Origin: Adiantum capillus-veneris
Taxonomy: Eukaryota; Streptophyta; Polypodiopsida; Polypodiales; Pteridaceae
DNA: 64,000 bases
Assembly (NCBI GenBank): GCA_014529385.2
Contig: CM043944.1
Coordinates: 179,352,240-179,416,239, forward strand
Direction: 5' to 3'
The translations under genes were made by a program, and so were the position numbers. Shown here one piece after another: positions 11,785 through 25,364 of this stretch; positions within the stretch are counted from its first letter, which is position 1; each line of letters starts with the position of its first letter. A model generated the notes under the pieces. The model had not been told where the DNA came from. It did not search any database and saw only the letters and a list, made by a program, of their open reading frames with translations.

Positions 11785-11862
11785 TACCTGCTTTAAGTTT
11801 GTGGCAGCTTCAATGTCAGATTGTAGTTTGTATGCAGGGCCTTTTGCTTTAGCTTTTCCTTG

Positions 11863-12375
11863 CTATTTCTTCTTCCCTGTAGATGCCTCCTCCATAGGAA
11901 TCTCAGGAGGAGGAGGCACATGCGGTGGAGCGTCATAAGAAGGTCCTGGATCTTTTCTTCCACCAGCTCTTGTAACCCTCTTTGAAGTAGAAGAACCTAC
12001 ATCTCCATTCTCATGTCTGCGCTTCTCTTCCACAATTGCTTTATTGTTATAGCATTTTTCAAGATGGGCATGCACCGATAAAGAGTCCACAGGGTCATCC
12101 CAACCTGTTGTATGACGTATGCAATCACCAGCTTCATGTAATACCTGTTTAGTTACCTTCACTTTTTCGGCTGAGGCTACTGTATATTGCCACAAGCTAT
12201 CAACCTTCTCAAAATCATCTAGATTATACTTTAACACTTTCTTTGGAATTAGCTCTATCTTTGCCCCATAGGTAGCAGCCTCCACTGGGGACCACCAAGC
12301 TTTGCTGTATTTGGTCAACAAGCCATGCAGCATAGGGAGAATAGTGAGATGGTTCATCATTCTTCTGAGAGTTTG
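11863..12375 (-). pseudogene. Gag-PR spacer of element A
   Basis: This frame (formally open from 12516) carries about 170 codons that belong to element A. They form a helical segment (KVLKYNLDDFEKVDSLW) followed by a basic and then proline-rich tail (PPHVPPPPEIP) ending in GKKK. It precedes PR by one stop and about 80 bp. No zinc knuckle is present, so N-terminal gag and nucleocapsid are missing. The first ~47 codons of the formal frame come from the 200-bp repeat read backwards and are not gag. Confidence 0.5.
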
Positions 12376-12575
12376 TCTATGCTTTCTATGCTTATGCGAG
12401 TGATCCCACAAATTTAGGAATTTTTCTGACTCCACTTGGGAATTTTCACATAAAAAATGGCATTTTTTGGGTAAAAAATGAGCTGAAAATGGCCCAGTTT
12501 TGGTCCAAAGTGGCAAAATGGCCCAAAAATTGACACATCAGCTCATAATGCCATGGGGAAGAGAGAGAAGGGGGA
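12376..12575 (+). repeat. 200-bp dispersed repeat, copy 1 (matches 58394-58593)
   Basis: Co-linear, on the same strand and essentially gap-free with 58394-58593. Both begin at 'tctatgc' and end after 'gagagagaagggg'. In the second copy it lies between a primer-site-like sequence and gag, which suggests a retroelement leader. Here it abuts element A in the opposite polarity. Confidence 0.9.
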
Positions 12576-13232
12576 TTTTTACAAAAAAAATCAGAAATTT
12601 TTCTCTACTGTGCAATTGATTCCATGGTTGCTCAATCTATGTGTAGGGCAGTCCCACCTCTTCAAAATCTTGTATCTGAGCTAGTGAGGGAGTGAATTTT
12701 GGTTTCCCCTTATCAAAATGGTGTGTAGGCTTCACTTTCAAAGCTCTTAAATCTCTGCAAAATCATAAAATGGTTGCCAAGAAGGTGGAAGCTCGAGCAT
12801 TCCTTTCGACTGTTTGATGTTACGACGACTATGTAATTGGGGGCAAGGCTACATGATACCATGAAAGAGGTTTGGGTTCTGATTGAGAATTATGCTTGTA
12901 TGAGCATCAAGGTTTCATGGCTGAAACATTAGTGTTTTTCAATGGTCTTTTTAAGTGAAATTGAATGTGATTTGATGATCCTCTCATCATACTCTCGACT
13001 ACGAAAACAAGCAATTTCCAAGCACGATAGGAAAGAGGGTTTGTGACTTTGTTGTCACGAACGCTCTTAGATTCTCTGTCACCCTTAGAAAGAGGGTTGG
13101 TGATTCTCTACAAACTCTTTCTCGCAAAGGGTTTGTGACTCTCATCATAAACTCTCACAGCCAGAGGTTCTGCACCTTCCCAGCTAGACCGCACACTTTC
13201 CGACAACGTACAAGAAGGCAACGAGTCAAGCA
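12576..13232. other. No supportable gene
   Basis: Plus-strand text has repeated phrases around 'agagggtt(t/g)gtgac/t' (13034-13044, 13092-13102, 13127-13140), a weak internal duplication. Nothing else recognised. Confidence 0.35.
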
Positions 13233-13808
13233 TTGATAGCAAGAATAATGACAATCAAAGGATGCAACGAGAACCCAACTCCAACATTGGGAGTAGTCAA
13301 CTTGAACGTGATAGTACATGGATGTTCATGTCCTCATCAATTTGTATGCTTACTAGATGAACACATGAATGAGACGAAGATTCTTGGAATTCCCTGGATG
13401 CAAACATACAAAGAAGTACCTGATTGGGATACAAATCAGCTAAAGCTATCACCTAAAGGATGGAAACTCATTGTTCCAATTGCATCAAGCAAGGAGGAAT
13501 GGAAAAGAAGCAATCAGCAGACCAAACCACGAAGTAGTCAATCTTCTCCATCCCCTCGACAATCAAATGCTACAAGTAGCATGCAAGGAGTCAGGCAAAT
13601 TTGGGTACCAAAAGCACAGCTTAAGGATAAACCAATTCAGATCTGGGTGCCTAAAACTTCACCAACAAAACAAAAGAAGGTTCCAAGGGTTAAAACACCG
13701 AGACGAGCATCTCTGAGAAAGGAAACTAGCATGAAAATGGTTTGGAAGAAAAAAGGAGCACGTATCTTCTCCACAAACCATAAAACCAATCAACCAATGG
13801 CAAGTTAA
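13233..13808 (+). pseudogene. Protease-like retroelement fragment with basic tail
   Basis: A 191-codon plus-strand frame. Residues about 20-80 (LNVIVHGCSCPHQFVCLLDE ... KILGIPWMQTYKEVPDWDT) resemble the C-terminal half of a retroelement aspartic protease ('iLGipWmqty'). No catalytic D(S/T)G precedes it. The rest is basic and Gln/Ser-rich, with RQIWVPK and a second QIWVPK about 17 residues later, as in gag/PR linkers. It may be internal to element H, whose 3' end lies at 17288-18245, but the link is not shown. Confidence 0.4.
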
Positions 13809-15390
<1,582 letters not shown>

Positions 15391-15613
15391 TTGCCTCATC
15401 CGGCGAGTCTACACCAACAAGACGTGCTTCCTAAATCGGCGAATCTGCATTAATGCTGCCTAAATTGGCGAATCTGCATTTAGCCTTGTGAATCTGTACT
15501 TTTTCAGTGTGCTGCCTAAATCGACGAATCTGCATAGATAACTGGTGTTGCCTAAATCGGCGAATCTACACCAAGATGAGCATTTACACACTGCCTAAAT
15601 CGGTGGATCTGTG
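15391..15613 (+). repeat. Minisatellite: seven copies of a 'CCTAAATCGGCGAATCTGCA' unit
   Basis: Copies begin near 15391, 15426, 15455, 15481 (partial), 15511, 15547 and 15591. The core 'gcctaaatcggcgaatctgca' is well conserved and is separated by 4-20 variable bases. The spacing is too irregular for a simple satellite and there is no coding capacity. Confidence 0.85.
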
Positions 15614-15666
15614 TGCATGTGACCAATGGACTAGAGGATGGGGCCGAAAAGTGGTCAAAAAACAGT

Positions 15667-15745
15667 TGGCCGATTGGCCGGTGGCCAGTAGTCAATGGCC
15701 GGTGGCCGGTGGTCGGAAATTCAATGGCCAGTGGCCGATGGCCGA
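15667..15745. repeat. GGCC-rich minisatellite
   Basis: The tetramer GGCC occurs ten times in 79 bases within alternating 'ggccg(a/g)t' and 'ggccagt' phrases. It is strikingly GC-rich against the AT-rich surroundings. Confidence 0.85.
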
Positions 15746-15874
15746 ATTCAAAAGGGGACTTGTCTTCTCAAGGGCGGCCACACCTGGATGGATTGGAGGG
15801 TCCGATTTGGACTTATCTACACAACGGCGGCTACGCATGGTTACCTCTCATGAGAGAGGGAAACCCTTTTAACC

Positions 15875-15883
15875 TATAAAAGG
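15875..15883 (+). promoter_or_regulatory. Putative TATA box
   Basis: 'tataaaagg' in a GC-richer context, followed about 30 bp later by 'actgagcaca'. It may be the U3 promoter of a decayed LTR. No gene starts directly downstream. Confidence 0.4.
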
Positions 15884-16617
15884 AGGCAAAAGACACTCAC
15901 GTACTGAGCACAGTGAGATATGAGTGGAGAAACTCCTACATCAACAAACCTTCTTGGAAAGGTGGAAGCTATTGAAACATCTTTTGAGGTCACATGTGCT
16001 ACATTTATTCCTTGAAACACCCATCATCTCCTTCTTTCGCATTGCATGCTTTTGTTGACAAATTTCTCATATGCATATAGAGTGTCCAATAATTGGCACT
16101 TGCATCAGGCACTATTTCCGTGTTTCACCCAAGCACTCACCTTTCATGAACATGTACTTCACGTTCAACTGCTCAACTCCAATAAGAGCGTATACCACAA
16201 AAGGCATTTTTTTTCCCACCGGGTTTTTTTCCTTTGGTCATCCAGGTTTTAGACACTAATCTCAAGACACCTATCACCATCCTCTTGTACATATTCCTTC
16301 TACATCAACAATAAGGAAATGCCACTCAAATCAATTGACAAATGAATTGGAGCACCAATTTCAGATCATAGCATACTTCTCCTCAATGGCGAGTCACAGA
16401 ATGGCCTTCAATGACAAAGCTACAAACAACACTAACAACATGATTGCACAGGAACAAATAAGTCCCCAATGAAGAAGCGTAGACATAAAAGTAATCAAAG
16501 GATCTCAAAAGATGAATGGTTATGATGATAGATGTCCGCTCTAATGGATCATAGTTCTTGTTGTGGTTTGACAAAGATACAAGCGGTGCAACAGATGAAG
16601 CCAATACGACAGCAAAG
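15884..16617. other. No supportable gene
   Basis: Mixed sequence. The phrase around 16469-16513 ('agtccccaatgaagaagcgtagacat...ggatctcaaaa') is repeated in similar form at 16664-16711, showing a local duplication next to the H-type LTR tip at 16618. Confidence 0.35.
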
Positions 16618-16654
16618 TGTTGACCGCTGGGTCAACAACACAACATAACTCAAG
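16618..16654 (+). repeat. Isolated copy of the H-family LTR tip
   Basis: These 37 bases match the first 37 bases of the H LTR at 17288 apart from two or three differences, including the hairpin TGTTGACC...GGTCAACA. The match ends where helicase-flanking sequence begins, so this is a fragment, not a full LTR. Confidence 0.7.
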
Positions 16655-16713
16655 AACAAAGAAGTCCTCAATGACAAAGAGCAGACATAAGGGTAATCAG
16701 AGGATCTCAAAAT

Positions 16714-18245
<1,532 letters not shown>

Positions 18246-19544
18246 CACTTCCAAAAATCGGCTCGTCAATGGTGGGCTAGCCTTTTTGGAAACGGTGAAG
18301 CCCCAAAGGCATGGAAAACTCTACGAGTTTCCATCATGAATCAATTCCTTGCAAGTGATGCAAAGGACAAAGTGCTCACCGAGTGACGGAGTTTGAGGCT
18401 TCTCTCTTATGATTCTATCCACAAATATGTGGACAAGTTTTGGGATTTACATCTCAAGGCTACTGTCTATCAAAAGATAGACTTTGCCAAGCAAAGGCAA
18501 AAATTTTGTGCGGGATTACCTGAAGAAATTGCCAAGTATGTCAGCTCCCAACAATCTGGTTCTATTACCGAAGTAATCCACCACACCATGGTTGCTTTCT
18601 GCATCAATTTCCAACAAGGGGCTAGAGAGAATTTCAAACCCATGGAAAGCAAAGACAAAAATGATGCAAAGGGAAAAACCAATGTCCAAAATTCTTCCCA
18701 AGGCACTTCCTACACCAACAACAATAGGTCCAAGGAGGAGGGAGTTTACAAAGGTAAAAACAAACTCCCTCATGAAGAGCTTGAATCTTTTTGCAAGGAC
18801 CATAAGTGTTTTAAGTGTGGGGAGCAAGGACATGGCTATCATTCTTGTCCCAAGAAAAATGCTCGCAATGAGACTCCTAGGGATTCCACCATCGAAGATC
18901 CAAAAGAGGATGCTCATTGCAAAGGATCGTCTCTCTCCTATGCTTGGGGAAAGGTAAGGAAGCATGATTCCTTCATCTTGTTTGACCCTGGCTCTACTCA
19001 CGACTTCATATCAACAGAGTTGTCCACGAAGTTGGGCATTCAACCTTTTGAGATGGGAGATATTGTAGCAGCTGACACAGCTTTCAAGGGACAGCAAGCC
19101 TCCATTACTCCCTTGATTGGGAAGTTGAGGCTTCATGTCTAAAGCTCTGTCAACAAAGAAGAATTTTTCATCTCTCCTCTCCAACATGAGGATGCTATCC
19201 TAGGGGTGCCATGGTTTGATCACATGGTTGCCATCATGAAGCTCCCTGAGAGGAGAATCTACTTCACCTTTAGGGGAAAGAACATGTGTATAGATATCAA
19301 TGAGTCTGGCCGTACTATACCACTTGTAAATCCTCTTGCCCTTGATAAATCAATGAAGAGCTCAGTTTCTGCGTACATGATTTTTGTCAAAGAGTCCCTA
19401 AAAGGTCTTAATGTTTCATCAAAGGTGAATGGTAGGAATCAAGAAGAGTTAGACTTGTCTAATTTTCTAAAAGGATTCCAAGATGTGTTCATCGATGATA
19501 TCCCTATGGACTTACTTCCAAGACGAGGGGATGATGACCATTAA
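18246..19544 (+). pseudogene. Element F gag, zinc knuckle and protease
   Basis: Gag capsid helices run from 18246, with an in-frame stop at 18384-18386, then continue in 18393-19142. The nucleocapsid knuckle CFKCGEQGHGYHSC (C-x2-C-x4-H-x4-C) is intact near 18808-18850. The protease active site reads LFDPGSTHDFIS, so Pro replaces the catalytic Ser/Thr of D(S/T)G. The element G copy has DPS at the same place. After a stop at 19141, the PR C-terminal half continues (PWFDHMVAIMKLPERRIYF) to 19544. Gag packages the element RNA and PR matures it. Two stops in this span prevent a single product. Confidence 0.8.
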
Positions 19545-21380
19545 ATTGAGCTCCTATCAGGAAGCTCATCACCTAATAAACCTCCTTATTGAGTTTCACA
19601 AGCTCAACAAGAGGAGAACATGAGGCAATTGCATGAACTAGTGGAAAAAGGGATGGTGAGGCCTAGCTCCTCTCTATTCTGCTCATCAGTACTTTTAGTG
19701 CAAAAGAAATATGACACATATCACGTGTGTCGACTCTAGAGCACTAAATACGATCACTAACAAATGCTCCAGCTGTATTTAGATCGACGATGGACAAAAG
19801 TCTTCAGGTCACTCAAATTCTGTTGAGGAGTACAAGGGACACCTCCAGGTAATCTTTCAAGTTGTGAGAAAGAATAAGCTTTTCATAATCAAAAGAAAAG
19901 TGAAGTTTTTCTACAAGAAATTCAATATTAAGGCCACATTATCTCAAGATGGTATCTGTAGGGATACATCAAAGTTGGAGGTAATAAAAACATGGCCTAA
20001 TCCAAATCTACATGTGCTAAGAAGGTTTATTGGCATGTGTGCATACTATAGATGCTTCATAGCAAAATTTTCTCAAATACCAGGACCATTGCATTACTTA
20101 ACAAGGAAGAATGTTAAGTACTCATGAAGTGATAAAGGACAAAATGCTTTTGACAAGCTCAAAGAGAAGCTTATCTCTCAACTAGTCCTCATGCTTCCTG
20201 ATCTCTCATAGCCATTTGAGGTCCAATTGATGCTTGAGGTGATTGCCTTGGAGCAGTCTTGCTTCAAGAAGCGCATGCCATAGCATATGAGAGTCGAAGG
20301 CTCAATGCCGATGAGCGAGTCTTGGGCATATACAAAAAAGAGCTTTTAGCTATTCTACATGCCCTAGACCCATGGAAGCACTATCTCTTGGGGGCTCCAT
20401 TCATCCTACGAATGAATCATAAAGCCTCAAGAAATCCATGATGCAAATCAAGCTCTTCGACAAACAAATGAGGTGGGAAAATTTTCTTTCGCAATTTAAA
20501 TTTCATACTACTCACATTGCTGGCAAGCACAATCAAGTGTCAATGCACTTTCACAACGGCCAAGGGTAAATGTGGTGTCTTTAGCAACTCACAATGATCT
20601 ATCATTTATGATAGATGAGTATGCTATTGATGAAGACTTTAAGTAGGTAATTACAGCCTTTGCATTAGGGAATAAAAAAAGAACAATTCACTTTGAAGGA
20701 TGATTATCTTCCAAACCGTAATAGGCTAGGTGTTACTCACCCATACAATAAGAAATTCATGTATGAATCCCATGCTTCTCATTATGCAGGGCAAGAGGGA
20801 TTTCATAATCTACGCTTTGAGGAGTAGAAATGTATTTCTGTTGGTCTACCATGAAAAGTAAATATACAAGAGTATGTTTCAAAATGTGTGGTATATAAAA
20901 AATTGAAATTTGATCAAGGGAAGCAAAGTCTTGGATTGTTTTAGTCAACAGGCTTAGCAAGAAAACACACTCTATGCTTGTCAAAAAGACTATTGAGGTA
21001 CATTAAATGGAAACCCTCTTTAGATCTCAAATTTTTAAGTATCATGGCTTGCCAATATCCATAGTGTCCAACAACGATCCTAGAATGACCAATAATTTCT
21101 AGAAGAGTCTCTTTGAGAATCTAGGAAGTAGATTAAATTTTTCTTTTGGCCTATCGTCCACAAACGGATGACCAAATTGAAATAACTAATCTAATGATTC
21201 TTGAATCTACTAAAATCCTATGTCATGGAAGTAGATCAAATTTTCTCAATGAGATAAGTACTTACCTCTTATAGAGTATACGTACAATGACATTGTACAT
21301 ACTTCTATGGGGAAAGCACCTCTCAAGGTTAAAGAGGGAAGATGCAAAAGTCCCTTACCACTGAAAGTACATGGGAAGAT
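19545..21380 (+). pseudogene. Element F RT, RNase H and integrase (heavily decayed)
   Basis: Remnants in order: RT start (ELVEKGMVRPSSS, near 19640), a large internal deletion of the RT palm, RT thumb/connection (TWPNPNLHVLRRFIGMCAYYRCF, 19990-20065), RNase H (AYESRRLNADERVLGIYKKELLAILHAL, 20284-20367) and degraded IN. The IN tail reads YNDIVHTSMGKAPLKVKEGR (21280-21340). YxDD and the IN Asp/Glu triad are not intact in one frame. Confidence 0.65.
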
Positions 21381-21385
21381 CTTTG

Positions 21386-21553
21386 CTGCTGCCAACGTTT
21401 GGGGCCAGTGCTCTCTCGGGGTGGAACTCCTCTACTCCCCACCTTGTATCATGTCTCCCTTTAAGTTCAATTGTTATTTGAAGTTATTTAATTTTTTTAG
21501 TATGCTCTTTTCCATCGGCACATGGTGCCTGTCCCCATGACAATGGTATCAAA
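21386..21553 (+). repeat. Possible LTR end and tRNA-Met-type primer site of element K
   Basis: After the IN tail of F, an unrelated stretch ends in 'ccatgaca' followed by 'atggtatcaaaac', which is close to the plant tRNA-iMet primer site (TGGTATCAGAGC). Gag-like coding follows at 21740. The left limit of this LTR is not defined. Confidence 0.4.
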
Positions 21554-21739
21554 ACTTTAAGCTTGTGCTTTTCTAAAAGCATACCGGTCCTACCAAAGTT
21601 TACTAGAATTTTTTTAAAAACATTGTCTAGAACCCGAACTTATTGACCACTCCTACCCTTTGTCCATCACACATTGGGTGTGCTCCCGTCTTCATCGCTC
21701 TGTCTTACTGGGCATAAGCCATAAGGAGTTCTAGAACAC

Positions 21740-21967
21740 TTGCACAAGAAGGATCAATTTTATTCTCGAGCCACCATTTTTTTCCTTAGAGGGAGTGCTA
21801 TCCTGTGGTGGATTTCTATAGCCACCAAGACACTCACTACAAGGACTTGGCAAGCTTTCAAGAAATTGTTTTCCCAACGTTACATGCCTTCAGACATCTT
21901 CCTTTGGAGTGCATCTTCCTACAAAGTGGGGTGTCGTGAAACGCTTGCCACAAAAATCCTAGCAAAT
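21740..21967 (+). pseudogene. Element K gag, first part (split by copia E)
   Basis: FYSRATIFFLRGSAILWWISIATK...TWQAFKKLFSQRYMP matches the retrotransposon Gag capsid pattern (LxGxAxxWW...tW..fk..f..ryxp). The frame runs straight into the copia insertion at 21968 and resumes at 26807. Confidence 0.65.
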
Positions 21968-22196
21968 TATTGGAATTATGGTTGCAAGAAACCACACACA
22001 GCTTGGAGAAGACGAAGTAAGCTCAAGGCACACAATAGAGAGTGTATTATACTTAGTGTGAAATGGAAAGATAGATAGCCCTAGAGTGATGGGCGTATAT
22101 ACAATGCACGGGGGCAAAAACCTCCTAAAGAGGGTAAAAATTCCCTGGCGGTCCTAGTGTGTTCACACACATCACTACCACATGTATATGGTGACA
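21968..22196 (-). repeat. 3' LTR of copia E
   Basis: 229 bp. On the minus strand it starts TGTCACC and ends CCAATA; the expected terminal CA has mutated to TA. The adjacent purine run CTCCAGGGGGGATT (22197-22208, minus) is the PPT. Confidence 0.9.
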
Positions 22197-22364
22197 AATC
22201 CCCCCTGGAGTGATGCGGTGAACAAGAGCTGGCACATGAGTAAAGTGAAGTTCCATGACTTGAGGACATGATCAATCCACAAAGGGGAGTAAGCCCAAAT
22301 CTTTGCGGAAAGCCTCTCACTTCTCATGAGACAATGCCTTTGTGAAACGATCTGCAAGGTTTTC

Positions 22365-22850
22365 CTATGATAGCACATAAGCCAATTTGATCTCTCCTTC
22401 TGAGAGCCTCTCCCTAACACAGTGGTAATGCACCTCAATGTACTTTGTGAGAGCATGAAAAACTGGGTTCCTTGCAAGTGTCAATGTGCTTTGACTCTCA
22501 GTGTAGATAGTGTCTTGTCCAACACCCAAATCAACCATAAGGAGTCTGAGCCATACACACTGAACCGTAGTTGTGAAGACTGCCCTGTACTCAGCCTCAC
22601 AACTCAAAGTGGCCACAATAAATTTCTTCTTGCTCAGCCAAGATATACATGAACTGCCAAGCACGAAAAAAACACCACTTCTGGACACTCGCTTGTCAAA
22701 ACAACCAGCCCAATCTGAGTCCGAAAAATCATGTAAGTGTGGCGGCAATGATCCCCCCTTGGGATAAAACAAGCCAAAATGTAAAGTGCCACTAAGGTAG
22801 CAGAAAATCCTCTTGATAGCCTGCCAATGCTTAGACCTTGGGCTATGCAT
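22365..22850 (-). pseudogene. Copia E RNase H
   Basis: Open 161-codon frame with copia RNase H landmarks: SDSDWAGCFDKRVSRSG, ISWLSKKKFIVATLSCEAEYRA and the final KYIEVHYHCVRERL. Catalytic Asp (DSDWAG) and Glu (EAEY) are present. It removes template RNA during cDNA synthesis. In-frame disruption separates it from RT upstream. Confidence 0.85.
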
Positions 22851-22877
22851 AAATCTGCTAACCTATGAGACTACAAA

Positions 22878-24045
22878 CTAAATATCTGGCCTTGTGTTGC
22901 ATACATAAATGAGGCATTGGTAAAGAGTGATATCAGTAGGATCACCAACATCATGAAGACTCAATTTCAAACATGTTTCCATGGGAGTGGCAATAGGTTT
23001 GCAAACCTCAAGTCCAAACTTACATAGCAATGTCTCTATGTAACTTCTCTGACACAAGGCAATACCACCATCACACTGGTTAAATTGTATACCCAACTAA
23101 TGATGCAACAACCACAAATCTTTCATCTTGAAAGAAGCATTCAAATTAGCCTTAAATTTAGCAATATGTCTCTCATTTGGGCCAGTGATCAACAAATCAT
23201 CTATGTAAAGAACCACAATGAGAAGTACATCACCCTCACACTTTACATATAATGTGCTTTTTGTTGGACTGTTACAAAAGCCTCGTTTGACCAAATGAGT
23301 GTCAACTTTCTCATACCAACCACGAGGAGATTGATTCAACCCATACATTCAACCCATACAAAGCATTCTTACATCTACACACTTTGTCCTCTTGTCCTTT
23401 CTTGACAAAACCACGAGGCTGTGTTACATAAATCTCTTCAAATATATCACCATTCAAGAAAGTAGTAACAATGTTTGATTGATGTACATCCCAACCAAAA
23501 TGAGCTACCAATGCACGCAGAAAAGGCACAATAGTCAAACGACAAGTGGGAACAAAAGTCTCTTCATAATCTATGCCTTTTTGTTGTGCATAACCCTTTG
23601 CAACAAGTCAATCCTAATGGTGATCGATCTCACCATCTAGATTGCATTTTAAATTGTAAATCCACTTTGTACTACCAATGGCCTTTTTGCTAGGAGGTAA
23701 ATCACATAAATTCCATGTGTCATTTTCTATAAGTGCATCATATTCTGATTGCATGGTAGCCATCCAATTTTCTAAATTTTGTGCTTTATCAAAAGATAGA
23801 GGTTCCTCAACATCATGTAAGCTAGACACAGCCAAAGCATAAACAATCTGATGACTAAGATGCATGGACAAAAGCTGAACGAGTACGACTATACAAAGGT
23901 GCGTCCAGTTACTGTCATGCAATGTATGCACCAGCCTTTTGGGCATACCTCTAGTCTGCTCATTTTCAGCCCTTTCCTCATCAAGTACATCATGTACATC
24001 TGCATCAGTAATACGCTGATATATAACATTTTCGGAAACCCCCAT
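22878..24045 (-). pseudogene. Copia E reverse transcriptase
   Basis: RT spans four fragments: 24045-23614 (ENDTWNLCDLPPSKKAIGSTKWIYNLK), 23538-23311 (VTTFLNGDIFEEIYVTQPRGF), 23348-23097 and 23096-22878. The catalytic motif VVLYIDDLLITG is intact in the third fragment. A small duplication near 23340-23357 ('aacccatacattcaacccatac') shifts the frame at YGLNQSPR. Premature stops at several joints mean no continuous polyprotein. Confidence 0.85.
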
Positions 24046-24334
24046 AGGCTGTACATTTACCTCATTGAATGTCCATTCAAACTTCCACCACTAAAAAAGA
24101 GTCAACAAAGTATCATAAATGTCTTGTGGGCTTACATTACTATCTCTAGTACATGACAGGAAGGGCTGAATAGAATCTTCCACAAACACTACACCCGTGA
24201 AACCAAAATACGCTTTGTTTGCAGATGATACAACCTGTAACCTTTAACACTTTAACCAGCAAAAATACGTTTAATAGACTTATCATCCAATTTTCTTTGT
24301 TGTGTTTGTGGCACCAAAGCATATGCCAAATAGC

Positions 24335-24940
24335 CTAAAGCACGCATGTGTTCAATAGAAGGCTTTCTATCATGCCGTGCTTCATATGAGTAATAGAATA
24401 CAAAGCTTTTATAGGACACCTGTTAAGTACATAAGTGGCACACATGATGGCCTCAAGCCAAAAAGAATGCGGCAAAGCTTGACTTTTGACCATACATCCT
24501 ACCATTTCCGTAAGTGACCCATTTTTCCTCTCAGCTACACCATTTTGCTGAGGCGTATAAGGAATTTTAGATTGGTGTTTTATCACTATGCACAAGCTGT
24601 AACCTGCATGTGGCCCTAACTGAACCACCCTTTGGAAATTTAGAATGCTATAATTTACCCAAAATATAGCCTTCACAAACATGTTTGACAGGTGCTTCAA
24701 GAGGAGGCAAAGAAGCAACCATATCAAACTTTTACAAACGCAGCAAACTGACAAAATTCAGATGTCCAAAACGTGCATGCCACAATTTTGCATCTGAAAT
24801 AGCCCTTGAATTTGCAAGTGCATTTGCAAAATCTAGTTCACACTTGTCATACAAAGTGAGCTTATACGGCCCATGGCACAAAAGGCCAGATGCAACAATT
24901 TTATCACCAAAACTTGGATTCTGAATTGTACATCTGTCAT
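24335..24940 (-). pseudogene. Copia E integrase
   Basis: The GAG-pre-integrase segment (minus, about 24740-24930) is followed by the IN core: YTPQQNGVAERKNGSLTEM carries the catalytic Glu, and YVLNRCPIKAL the C-terminal landmark. The two catalytic Asp upstream are lost with a deletion around 24600-24740. Confidence 0.75.
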
Positions 24941-24947
24941 CGACAAA

Positions 24948-25238
24948 TTAGACTACAGGTCCAAGTCTAGCAAGTGCAGATACAAACAAAAGATTCTTCT
25001 TGATCCCAAGTACATAAAGTGCATCAAAAAGTGTAAAATAACTGCCATTTGCAGTAATAAGAGGCATTTTTGGCACAAGTGACCGAATTCGCATGAGGGA
25101 CAGACTCAAGAGAGGTGAGCAATTCATGATGTGATGTAATGAGCTTTGTAGCACCACTATTGAAATATCACACATGTGAATTTGCAACAACTGACATGCA
25201 TGCATCATAGACAACAGGATTGCAAATGCACTTTGCAC
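24948..25238 (-). pseudogene. Copia E protease remnant
   Basis: The active site reads FNSGATKL where copia proteases have DSGA(T/S), so the catalytic Asp is Asn. Downstream LITANGSYFTLFDALYVLGIKKNLLFVSALA is typical copia PR. A stop and a frameshift separate it from gag. Catalytically dead as read. Confidence 0.7.
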
Positions 25239-25364
25239 TATTCTGCATCAACAGCAGCATCACAGTCTCCTTTCACAAAAGACTCAACAATGGCTGCATT
25301 TGTAGTGGAACTAGCATTTACAGTGGAACCAACCTCTTTCTTCTTAGCCTCTTTGGACTTCAGC

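Larger units (their letters stand above)
9190..12375 (-). mobile_element. Element A: 5' half of a Ty3/gypsy retrotransposon (gag spacer-PR-RT-partial RNase H)
   Basis: Reading on the minus strand, the order is gag-PR spacer (12375-11863), protease (11784-10960), RT and the start of RNase H (10789-9190). No integrase, PPT or LTR is attached. The RNase H stops matching just after 'RQRDYA', and N-terminal gag is missing at the other end, where a 200-bp repeat begins in the opposite polarity. The PR with D-H-G and the RT with FLDDVPIKG belong to a lineage whose closest relatives, as far as I recall, are abundant in fungi. That affiliation is recollection, not a search result. Confidence 0.75.
18246..21380 (+). 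mobile_element. Element F: decayed Ty3/gypsy retrotransposon, 5' end cut by H
   Basis: Plus-strand order is gag, zinc knuckle, PR, RT, RNase H, IN. Gag starts abruptly at 'HFQKSARQWW', homologous to an internal position of element G gag (31.0 kb, minus). Everything upstream was displaced by H. Numerous stops and frameshifts occur in RT and IN. G (27575-32090) is a relative in opposite orientation. Confidence 0.8.
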
